Below are positions 28,601 to 40,600 of a DNA stretch of 64,000 nucleotides, piece after piece (the first letter of the stretch is position 1; each line of letters opens with the position of its first letter). Source of the stretch: Acanthaster planci (Eukaryota; Echinodermata; Asteroidea; Valvatida; Acanthasteridae); the NCBI RefSeq assembly GCF_001949145.1, contig NW_019091403.1, forward strand, positions 457,463-521,462. The letters are read 5' to 3'. Below the pieces are notes generated by a model, which had not been told where the DNA came from, searched no databases, and saw only the letters and a list, made by a program, of their open reading frames with translations. The position numbers were made by a program, and so were the translations under genes.

Positions 28601-31600
28601 TGGAATGCTGAAGACATCATTCTTTCAGTAGCGTTGTCAATGGTATATTGATGTATTCTAGTCTTGAAGTCATTCCAAGGTCCGAGGCATTCAAGAAATG
28701 GCATGTTGAACGATAGAGAACATCAAAATTGTGTCACCTTTTTGATACGCAAGCGAATTTGATTGGGATCATGGTCACAATCCTTTAAGTAAGATTAAAC
28801 CAAATCCTTGCATACTGCACCTCTTAAAAATTTGGTGAACCTTCATTAGAATTGACAATTCAATTAAAAGCTCAAACAAAATTTCCCAGCTTTTCTGACC
28901 CCTTGAAAATAGATTTCCCCAAATTTTCCATGGAAAATTTCCACCGCCTCCCACCTTTGGCAGTCTGGTTACGGGGCATTTGCCTTGAATGCCCCCTTCA
29001 GGCTGCTACAGATTTGTTGTGAAAGTTAGCCAGAAAAGTCTGCGCACAACTCTTCGGTGTGCACTACCTGAGGTTTCCCAGATACATTACCTCAGAAAAT
29101 TCATTTGATTTTGTTTCCTTTTTCGGTGGTGAAAGTGAAAGATCAGCCATCCGTTGTAATTTCCACCGATAATTTAACCACCAACAATGTACATGTATGT
29201 CGTGACACCTGGGTGCAAAGCGTGCGCATGTGACTCGCTCCGTCAAAATGAGTCACATATCACTGGAGCTACTTTTGACTGTGACTTTGTATTAAATTGA
29301 GGAATTTGAGCTCTTTGTTTTAATGCGTCATTCAGTTTGATACAATGAAAAAGAACGTTCTGCAGATATTAAAATGCTGAGGATTCCTGTTGCTTAAACA
29401 CTGCTCGAGATTCATCCAAAGGCGTTTAACTCCAAAGTGGCTCTGGTGACATGTGACTCGTTTTCACAGAGCGGGTTACACAGACTAACCTTGGGTTCTA
29501 AAACTACTGGAAGTTGGTTATATGTACCCCGCATTGTTACTCCACCGTCTCTTTTCTCTAGGCTTATGAAAGTGCAGTCCCTAAAAAAAGTCAGCATTCA
29601 CAGATTTTGATTGTATCGACGTATGACTCACCATTTTTGTTGGGGCAAAACGAGATCAGTACGGTCACAAAGCTGGTGACCATTGCGTGTACTTTAACTC
29701 AATATAGAGCAAGTGTAATACACTCAAGGTTTATAGCAGAGAAGTTGTCAAGAACAATTTCCTGGTTGGCTTCATGGAACAAGAATTCATGTAGAACCAC
29801 AAGCTGGCGGCTAGAAAGCCAATCTAGGGTTCTAAAGCTTGAGGAAAAGCGCAGGGAAGTATCAAAAGATTTTGTAGCATTCTTCCATTAGTGTTGTGTT
29901 GGTAATGCATTAATATGAACGGCAAATTAAAGGATTTGAACAATCAAATGCATTCTTCGATTTTTTTGGGGGGGGGACGTGGAGGTTGTCACATGACCAT
30001 GTCAAATGTGTCATTAGTTCCTCATCCATCCCAGACGTGACATTAATGATACATGTACATCATTTCCTGCTGTGGTAGCAGCAGATGTTTTCTTTGGCAC
30101 ATCCATTGCCATACTCATGTTCTGAATATCGTAGACAGCACACCAAAACACGCATATTGGTTGAAGGATGTAAAGTTTTTATAGGGAAGTTCCACACTCA
30201 AGCGCCTTCTTGTGTCCTGTTTTTTTTTTTATTTCCCTTATTTGGGTCCCTGGTCATCGAGAGTTGACTCAGCCACGTTCAGTTATTATTAATAAATACA
30301 TTACACGATTACCCCTTACTCATGATATCAGTTCAATTAAAGGTTTGAAGCTTATTCACTCTGAGAGAAGTTTTGAACTTCATTCCATTGATGCTACAAT
30401 TTGTTGTGTGCCCGGCAAAAGGTCGTAAGCGTGCTTACGCCCCTTTGCCTGAAAGCATGATCACAGTAGAAAAAATGTTCCCGGTAAAAGGGTGTAAGAA
30501 ACACACTCTCTTTATTTAGTAAAAACGTATAAAATTTGCCATAAAATCAACACAGGCTTTGCAAAAAGCAACCTTTGAACAACTTATCAAATGACTTGGA
30601 AATTTTTTTTGTGTAACTATTTGCAAAGAAATCTTTATATTTCATTTAAATAAAACAGTTGCATACAAACGTCCTTTGGCTGGGAAATTTTTTTTGCAGC
30701 GATTATGCTTCCCGGCAAAAGGTTGTAAGCGTTTACGACCTTCTTCCTGGCACCTGACAATTTGATGTTAAAACACATTTTTCTCCAGATTTTTTGGCCC
30801 CCCCTATAATTCGAGTTTACTAGCTGTGAGTCCCTGACACAGTTTTCCAACTCATCCATCACCCATTGGATGATTATTATCAATTAACTTGGCTGACCTG
30901 CCAAACTTGGCCAGCAGTGACTTCGATCAAGGTCATCTTGCCCACTGTGGCCATTTCACCACTGGTCTCTGATTTTGAGAAGACAGGAGACCCGCCCATA
31001 AATGTGCGAGATTTTGGTGCTCATTCCCGGCTTGATAAGTAGACACATCGATTGGGCATGATAAGCAACAACAGCTGCCATCATTGGCCCCGACAAGATG
31101 ATCTCATAGAATTCTTAGGATTGGTTCCCACCATTCTTACCTGTACGAGGTTAGGTCGCACTGGAATGGTGCCAGACTGTCAGAAGCCTGACAGTAAAAG
31201 ATTTGCAGATTTTGAGTCTTGATTTTTCTACTGCTTCAATCTGAACAGTTGCTCATCCCCATTTGATCAGACCATTTCCACGGTGTTCTTTGACAGTTTC
31301 TAAGCAACAAATACTGCTCAGGAAATCCACATGCTAAGCAAAAATGAGATAAAAATCGGTCATAGTGAATAGAGAATGAATTACTTCATAGCTGGTAATC
31401 AATTTTTTGCTTAGAAGATATTTTCTCTGCGTAGCAATTTTCCACACTCTAAAGCTCTGTATAAGCAGAAGTTCCTCGTTTCTTGAATCCAGCTTTTCAT
31501 GTTTTTTTTTCTGTCTTGGCGGATTAGCTGCTTTTGGGATGCCCGAGACCAAGAAGAGCCGCGCCTCCAGTCTGAAGAACTTCATGAGGTTCCATCTGTC

Positions 31601-34600
31601 TAGCAAACCAAAAGAGGAAAGTGTCAGCCCCAGGCCGACCCGTAAGACAGGTAAGCAAGAGAAAGGAGCTTGGTTTTGAAGAGATTCTTCTTCCAAACTG
31701 GATTGTTTCACCTAAACTAGAATCAGGGAAGTGCATGATAATATAAAAAGAGAGCAGTATTGTTTTTTGAAATAGGCACACTGTTTTCTCAATGTTTGGT
31801 TCGATTTGAAATCAAACCAGCTGTGAGCTGTGACTTTGTGACGTTTACCGTACTATTTTGTCTTACTCCAGATTGTCTTGTTGGAAGGTCAGTGAACTCA
31901 CTACCTCACCTTAGGAGTGGCTCCCCCTTAAACATAGAAATCGAAAAAGTTTCAGCCTGAGACGTGTCTGGTTAAATGAAGTTCAAAAAGTTCAAGAACT
32001 GCCCCTCATAATTCTCACCTTGGAGGGATACAGCACTATCCTTCAATTCCAAAGTTGGGATTTCTTTCCCTCATTTTGCAGCTGGGCAAAATACCAAATC
32101 AATACCATTCTCCTCCCTCTCTGTCTTGAGCAGCAATTAACCTCCCGTCGACCCAAAACGCATCATCGACTGTACACCCCCATAAATATCATTCCCCTCA
32201 TGAAACCAACCATCCAATAGACTCTCACACCGCCTTCGTGTAAGACGGTCGGGGAGCCACTCACTCAAAGCCTAATCGACCGGGGACCCCACTCTGTTGC
32301 TCAGGCCCAGTTAAAATTGGAGAGGAAAATCATTACTCGCACTTTGTCTTTGCTGGAATCTTGCAAAGTACTTATTCCATTTGAGGACTTTTATCTCCAG
32401 GAATTGGAGCAATCCAAAGCACTCTTTTGTAGCCCCCCTCTTGAAAATATTCCTGAAATGATTTCACAACTGAGTCTCAAATGCAGCCGTTTAAGTCCTC
32501 AGTGAAAGCTGGCAGGACTCTGGCGTCACCCGATATATCCCCAATGGGTATTGATTTATTGTTTTATTGAGCTGGTCTGATTTCCTGAGCAGAGAGCGAT
32601 GCTTGGGTGGCATCACATAGCTCAGGATAAAAAAAAAACCACCTCCGCCAGCCACTGTATTTCTAAAATTAAGCTCAGTACGACATAAAAAGAGAGTAAG
32701 GATACGAAACTGGAAGGACAGAGGATAGTGTGTTTGGTCGTTAATCAAAGGATGGGAAGATACAAGGTGTCAGAGCTGTGTCATTAATTGAGGTAATGGT
32801 TCCTTGTGAGACACAAAAGCTCATGCTATTTTGATTTGAATGAGTTATGAGCACTGAGCTCTGACATTTTCCTTTGTTGTTTTTTTTTTGGGGGGGGGAC
32901 ATCATCTTGATGACAGCAGAAATCAGCGGGTGGGGAAATCCAAGTTTGCAGACAACGAGGTGCATGGCTTGTCTCTGTGTTCATGTGTTTGCAGATTTCG
33001 ATAGCAAGTATGACGAGGAAATCAAAGTGCTCATGAACCAGCTCAAAGAGGGCAAGTTGACCCAGGAGGAGGTCTGTGAAAAGGTGGGTCGCGGCCCTTC
33101 TGTGGTAAACATGTTTTCAAATTTCTGTAGTCACACTTATCTAGTTTTCTAAGGAATTAACCTGTAGTTTGGGATTTTCAGAAATCACATGTTGCTAGCT
33201 CCCTAAAGACAAAGTAAAATTCAGCTCTTGTGACCTACCTGCAAGAGCTTTTTTTGTTTGCATGTGGCACGTAATGCTTGCTGATATCAGTACTTGTCCG
33301 TGGTGAGTAAGTGTGAAGTATGCAAGATATTTATCTGAGTGAGATTCAGATTTTCATCTGAATATGTAAAGTCAGAGTTTCATTTGAATGTGCACAAAAA
33401 ATAAGATATTCAGCCGAATCTGCATAAACATCTGCTTTTTGTCTGTGCACCAAAAATAAGATTTTTGGCGAAAAGTACATAGACAGGTTTTTGTTTGAAT
33501 GAGCAAAAAAATCAGATTTCTATCTGATTTTACACAGTCAGTAGAATTTATGCAACCTTACACCTGCCGTATGCACTCAGCAACAGTGGTCTTCAAGGTT
33601 TATCCTGCCTTTTTTTCTCCACAGAGGGTGAACTTGTGCACAGAATTTGTAGGGTTTTGTTTGGATTTGATTTGAATAATTGATGCTCATTAGAGCGAGG
33701 AATCGGTGAAATAAATTACCTTTTCCGCAAAATGAATCAACAAGGAAGCCGCCAACAAATGTACACCTTTTCTGTAACCTCCATAGCTTCAACAACACCA
33801 AGACTCTCTCTCTCTATGTTTGAGTAAAAGCATCAAATTTTTTCTTGCTGTAATGCTGCTCTCTGTAGAATGAGACAGAGTGACATGATAAGTGAATTGT
33901 AGGTAGTCTGTCAATTTCCATCAAGTCGACCACTTTGGCCCATTACTTGGTGGATGCATCCTCCGATAGCGGGCCTCGCTCGCACAAACCCCGGCTGCTT
34001 CACAAGAGAAAAAATAAAGCATCATTTGCCTTGTCACGTCAGATTACCAATTAGTGTTCTGTTACACCACCGTGGGGCAGCACCGGTTCCCGCAAGTGGA
34101 GGGAGCCGGATAGGTAGTGCTCGAGCACTTTTTGGTCGGTCCTCATCCACCTCCTGGCGCAACGGGGCATAACCGGCAAAGATCAGTCCAATCTGATCTG
34201 CCGCTTCCGTTTCCTTGTTTCGGAAGGAATACTCCAGTGTCTTAATTCTCCAAAGCCTTCTGCCGGCCGTGGCGCTCGACGGCTTGAGTTTTCATGCTCA
34301 GAGCTCGAATTAGTTTGCAAAAAGAACAAGAAAGTTTGGGCAAAGATGTGCAGAAGACGAGGGCTCAGAAGAAGAAAAAAAAAATTGAGTTTTGCCAGGG
34401 GGCTGAAAGTAGAGCCTACTAGAACTCAATGACGCGTAGCCCGTCCATTGTCCGCCCTGACCATTTTATCCCCTTTCAGCAGCAATATGGCAGCAATTTA
34501 AGGACATTTGCAGAGAGATAATGCATCGACTCTCAGATTTCGAGCTCATGTTTCCCTCCTCTCTAATAAAAGTAAAAAGAACCATCCCGTCTCGGATTTA

Positions 34601-37600
34601 ATTGTGGCCAGGGACAATAGAGTGACACGGCCTCAGTGGGGTGTAGGAAAAACAAAAATGGCTCTCTGGTTGCGACTGGAGAGAATCGAGAGAGATCCGA
34701 GTCGGTCTGGAGAGTGGAATGGAAGAAGAGGAGTGGAGAGATGGAAACGGGGAAAATAGGAGCTGTGAAGTGAAGACAGAGAGAGAGAGAAAAGGCAACT
34801 CTGAATTAATGTGATAACAACGAGAAATTGACATTGATTTTTCTTGTTGGGAGTGAAAAATGCATCCTCCAGAGTGCATCTTGCATGGCGGGGATCTATC
34901 CTCGTGCACGCCTTCCTTATTTTTTTTTTAATCGAGCTGAAGTGCAAATGAAAATAAGGTTTGGAAGAATGTGCCGTTGCAGTGTAAACAACTAGCAGGG
35001 TTCATGACACAATTTGATGGGGGGTGTGTGTCAGTAGAAAAGCCCATCACGGACGAGCTCGCACTATTCATGAATTGGGGCGTTTTACGTTACAGAAAAA
35101 TGATACTCGTCTGACTCAAGCGGCAGTGGCCCAATGAGATGAGGACCAGGGCAAATCGTTTCAGTAATTTCTCAGGCTTCCATAAAAAGAACGATGGAAC
35201 TATTTTACTTTCTAGATACCCACGTGCCCTCCCAACAACAGTAGCAATTCGCGATACATTGCATCACCGATTGAAATTATTGACAGATTGAAGTGTTTTT
35301 CTGGCTAAACATTATCGTTTCGCAGAAGCCATTTTGAAGGGATGCGTGTTTGTGTTTTGTTTCGGTTCATGCACACAAGTAAACTTCTTGAGCACCGGAG
35401 TGACTGAAAACGACAAAGGCATCTTCAAAGTGGCTGCTGTGCGCAAACTGTCCATTCCCGCGAGAGATCAACACAGAATTTGTGAAGGGTTAAAAACCAT
35501 TTACATTTGACTCAGTTCACAAATCCTATCTTATCCCTTGCTTTAACCAGAGTGTCAGTCAGCATCTCTGCTTGTTTGTCCATAGCACTTAGACTGAGTT
35601 GAGAAAAAAAGGGGGCTTTGATTTTTGGAGGAGGAGCACATACAGAATTGAATTATTTTTTTCTACTTCTTCTTTGCCTGGCCTATTCTCCATATTCTGT
35701 CCCAGCATTTCCGTTATTTCCGCGTCCTGGGGGCGAGGCAGAACCAAATAACCAGCCCTGCTGTATAAATTTGAAATTAGAATTAGACATCCCCACCCTG
35801 GGTCACCCCCTACCCCCTAGGGGAGCGTGACAAACATGCATTTCTGTCTCCCTGGCGAAGACACCCAAAAAAGGTCATTGTGCTGGGGGGGGGATGTCAA
35901 GGCGGATCTCTATCACACAGGCCAGAATCACTGGTTCAGGGACATCTGTGCCCTCCTGCAGTCATTGCAAATTTGTAAACAAAAAAAATTGAGATGCCTG
36001 AGAGTGAGGTAATTAAAAAAAAAAAAAGGATGTCTCTGCCCTCCAAAACAGATTTTGAGTTGGGATTTATTTTAACAGCAGTAAAGCTTTTTTGGAAATA
36101 CCTTTATTTGTGAATGTACTTTTCCCTTCTCTGCATTTTGACAATGCTGGCTGATAACAGCTTCGTCACAAAGTTCCAATCAAGTGGATTGTTCTGAACT
36201 TTTTTGATGTCAAGCAGGAGGATTGTAGAATGATTCTACAAGTCAGGCTAAATGTCAGCAGTTTTTTCATGACCATGTCTGCAGAAGTGTCAGCTGGGCT
36301 TTTTCTGTGGCCTTGAAGTGCAGGGCCAGCATGCAGAACTTCTGCCCGCTATGTCATTTTTTGGGGGGGAAAATACCAGTGAAATGTTGCTTCAAAGGAC
36401 AATTGTGGCAGAGTGTAGCTTGTTTGATTTTCTCAACCGCCCGGAGGTGGTTTGCAGGCCGAGACGTAGCCACAATAATGCCATCTCCTTTCATTAATCT
36501 CTCACCGTGGCAACCAATCGTTTGGCCAGTGATGACCCGATGTTTGGATAAATAACAGGCCAAGCTGTAACCGATACAGCACCATCTCCTGGGTATCTGA
36601 CTGCGACAAAAACACGGGGACACGGACGCTTTATCGATGGCATCCCCGTCGCATTCATCTCCTTTTGGAAGGAAAAAAGTACACAAGAGCGCCCAGGATT
36701 GAAGTCTCCACTGCTCAGTACAAAAGAAACAGTGTCTTTTGTGCTCACCGTGGATCAAAAAACAGACACTGCAAAAACAGCGTCTCGCGATAGTGCAGCG
36801 CCATTCTTATCCAGACTTAACAAATGGACTTTTCTTTTTTTTTTCTTTCGTCGTAGTGCAACAATTGAGAGCCATTCTCGGGGGATTGTACAGAGTGGCA
36901 ATGCCATTACTTGAAAAACAAACAACTCTCTTTTTTTTGGGTGAGAAGGCATTCAGCAGACGTGTCTGCCAAATGCATTTCTGAGATGTCTGCAACGTGG
37001 CAAATTCTCGGTGGAATAGGAAGCTGCAAAATAGATTCACTACATTTTTGGGTACATTTTTCTGTCATCAGGTATGGGTACATTTGTTGTGACAGTACAA
37101 GCGTGTCCGGGTTCTGGCCCAAAATCAACCGATTCTTTTTACCAATTAAGGACGTCAGCTGCCTTTTCAAAAAAATATCCTTCTCAAGTCGTCTGTTTTT
37201 CCTGTCTTTCATTCTAAGATGTTCAGTCAGCAAAAAAATTGGAACGAGATTCAATATCCATTTGAAAGAAACCCAAGCTGATGAAATATTGTATTTTCCA
37301 ATTCATATACATGACTATAATGCCTTAACTCCCCTCAAACAAGGGATTCAGTTAAACGTGTACACTTCAAAAATTTGATTAGATTGAAATCTTCAATAAA
37401 TTCATTTGTCACTTAAGGAAATTATACAGCATTTATTGATTGATTGATACGCATAAGCCATCATTATGTACTGTCAATTTTTTTAAACAAAGACAAAGAT
37501 GAAGAAAAAAAACCTCTAATAATTGCCTGGCCTGGTGTTCGTGATTTTTACCTGCATCAAAAAACGTGACTTGTCCAGACCTGCAATCGCTGGTTCGGAA

Positions 37601-40600
37601 AGGAATTCTCAACCCTGTACGGGCTGACCTTTGAATGCAGTAATCAATGAGAAATAGCCCGCGGCTGCTGTGAGCCGGCATAGGTTCACCAATAGCCTGC
37701 AACGGGAAGCAGTCCTGGGCAGGCACAGAAATAGCTTTTTTAAAATGTGATAGGTCCACCTAGAGCCATATTTTCTGTGGTAAAGAAACAGTATAGACAC
37801 AAGAAATGAGTTGTTTTAAATGGTTTGAAAACATGTCAAAACATTCGTAATTTGACAGCTAATTTGTCTTATTACCTGAAATGCTGTTGGGCTTTGTTTT
37901 AATGAAAACAGGTGATGAAATTAGGAGGAAATTAAACCTGCACTGGCTGATGGATTGTTTGTGCCATGAACCATGTACTATGAACTTTTTAAAGAAGTCC
38001 CTTTCCCGACGCTGTAAAGCACTGTCATTGCATGCTTCTTTAGTTAGAAGAAAAACATATTCTTCGACTGCTTGAGCAGAGACTATTGACCTGTGGTTTT
38101 CATTCTGAAACAGGGCTGAACAAATCCACTGTTCCTACTGGGACTGAAAGATAAAATGTTGCTTTGACCGAATAAGTTGTTGTTAAAAACAAAAGGAAGA
38201 ACAAAAACAAGAAATGGATGAAGTCTTTGCCTGAGTGTTTTTCTTGTACCTCAACGGGCAAAGGTCCCCTGCTCTTTAAATTACAGTCGGCACATATCTT
38301 GCGCTTTTTCTAGGTCAGTCAGTACAGGTAGCTTTGCTGCAAACGAAGAAGGAAGAAAAACCCGACATCAGTTGGGCTTCCTGTCGACGACAAAAAGGAG
38401 TATGGTTGGGTTACCCGAAGAGTGCATGTATGCCAAAGAAACAGAGATGATACTGTTGTTGCCTTGCTCTTTTCACAAATTGTCCAACCCAACGTTTTTT
38501 TCCCCTTCTACTTGTTTGCCTCACCCCCCCATATCTCGTTCTCATGTTCCATTATTAATTAAGCGTGCAGAAACTGATAGCGCGTACTGTGCGATGTCCG
38601 CACGACAGGTGGACGACTCGATGACAGGTGTTGGCTGAATGTACAACGGGGGGAAGAAGTATCTCATAAGAGTGCGATCTTTTTTCCTTTCAAACTCCCA
38701 CATTTTTTTATATTTTTTTTTTTTTTGGTGGGGGGGAGTCTTCTCCGTTTTCTGTCGTCTGTTTCCTATATTTTTTTTTTTAAAATGAACCGCCCAGGGG
38801 ATCGTGAACTGGGAAGCAGATACTACAGGTAAAAAATTCTCGAAGACGAGTAGGGGGGAAGGGGAGGAAACTGGAACGGGGAGAATGAGACACGTAGAAG
38901 GATGATTGGTTAGTGCTGATGGGGGAGGTTTAACTTGTTGGCGTGTGTGTCTGCATGTTTGCTGGAGATACAGGGGATATACGTCTGACCTGGTTAGAGT
39001 CTTTGCTAACAAGGAAGGCGGGCTTCTGCCTCCCCTTTTTGCCCACCGGGAGAGTAATCTAGCTGAAATATTTTGCTGTCGGACATCAAACCCTGTCAGA
39101 GCTTAGGCCTGCCTGATTGAATCCCATTTTGATTGCAGATGGAAAGGTTTTTTTTTTTAGGGGGAGGGGACTTGGTGCAGATGAGAGAGGCTCTAAAGAT
39201 TGAAAATTGAAAAACGTCGGCGTTAAATGTAGACAGTTTTGCGAGTTGAAAGGCCAATTTAGGAAAGTTGTCAGATGGTTGAGAACAAGAGGATTGGCCT
39301 TGTTGGTACTTGACTTGTTTGTAAACAGTATGTGAGTAAATTATGGAGAAAGGAGAGAAAATGATGGATAAATGTGATGAAGAAAGATTTGCTGATTGAA
39401 TGAGTCGTTTAGTTGGAGCAAATTCAGACGAATGGCGTCATACACACCTAAAGCACATCAATAGTAGTGTCATTGGAAAGCTGGCAAAAATAGAGCTTAT
39501 CAATAATGCATTTAAACACAAACATATTCAAACGAGCTCAGTAGATTTACACACAGTTGTAGTCCCACAAATTTTTGTTCTTGCAAAGATTTATCAAATG
39601 TGTAAAGTTGTCATTAAAAAACAAACCTCTTTTATGTGGGGTAACTGTTGTGAAGCTGCCGTGTACAAAATATAGCTTTGCAAATTCATGCGATAAGCTC
39701 AGGATTGTCCGGGTACCAGTTACTGATCAATGTTTGTTGCATGGAACTCTGGCTGGTAACCATTGCTGCTTTTGACATATTTTCTTGTGCTGACCAGCCT
39801 GTCCCCCTCCTCCCCCCCTGAGAATTCTGCCCTACCACCCATGCACAAAGCACAAACTCCCCACACCCTTTTCTGCCCCAAAAAAGCACCTCGTTCCAAC
39901 TGTGGCTTTTAAAGGTGTGTTAATTTTGTCATGTCTTTTTTGCCACCGGGTATCTTCACAGTTTCTATTTTTCCAGCTATAGTATTTTAATTTATGCATT
40001 TATTTAAAATTTATGCTTGCACTTTTGTTTGTGCATTTTTGTGTGTTTACGTTTTGCAGGGGGAGCAGTTGAAACGAGATCTAGAAATGCAGGTAAGCCC
40101 AACAGGCAAAAGGGATAAACAAAATGAAATATACCATTTGAGCCTTCCCTACCTGGGGTGAGTCACGTGACTAACAGCTTTGAATAATGTATGAGCCCCT
40201 AAACCCCACCCACAAATTGCCTAGGTTATGTGTGGTTTTTACACGACTTCAAAATCACGTTTCCAGGAAGAGTTTGCCCAACAATGAGTTTTGGGGCAGT
40301 ATCTTGTACAAGAATTTCTTCAAATTTTGATTTGGGGAATGAGTCAATGATTAAAAGGGTCCCAGCAGTGCGCCCCTTTCCCAAGTGATAAAACAACAAA
40401 TATTATTTAACCATTTTTTGGAAAAGTACTTGAAAACTTTGGAAGACTGCACCCAATGTGTGAAACACTGTCACTTAAAATGATTGGAATTATAACTGCC
40501 ACTGTGGCAGTGTGCAGACATCTGGGACCAAAATTTGGGTTTTGAAGAGGATGATTCTACAAAGCAATTGACAGACGTGCTGTATCCTGCCAACTTTTAC

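Larger units (their letters stand above)
27042..31527 (+). other. Intron of the SASH1-like gene (4.5 kb)
   Basis: No exon is supported between exons b and c. It holds a 23-bp tandem triplication at 28125-28193, a 38-bp direct repeat at 28350 and 28491, and a hairpin repeat pair at 30411 and 30711. Confidence 0.7.

Noticed and set aside
36354-36758. 134-codon open frame on the - strand with many Cys
   Set aside because: The Cys spacing fits no zinc finger or extracellular module, and overlapping frames on both strands are equally open.
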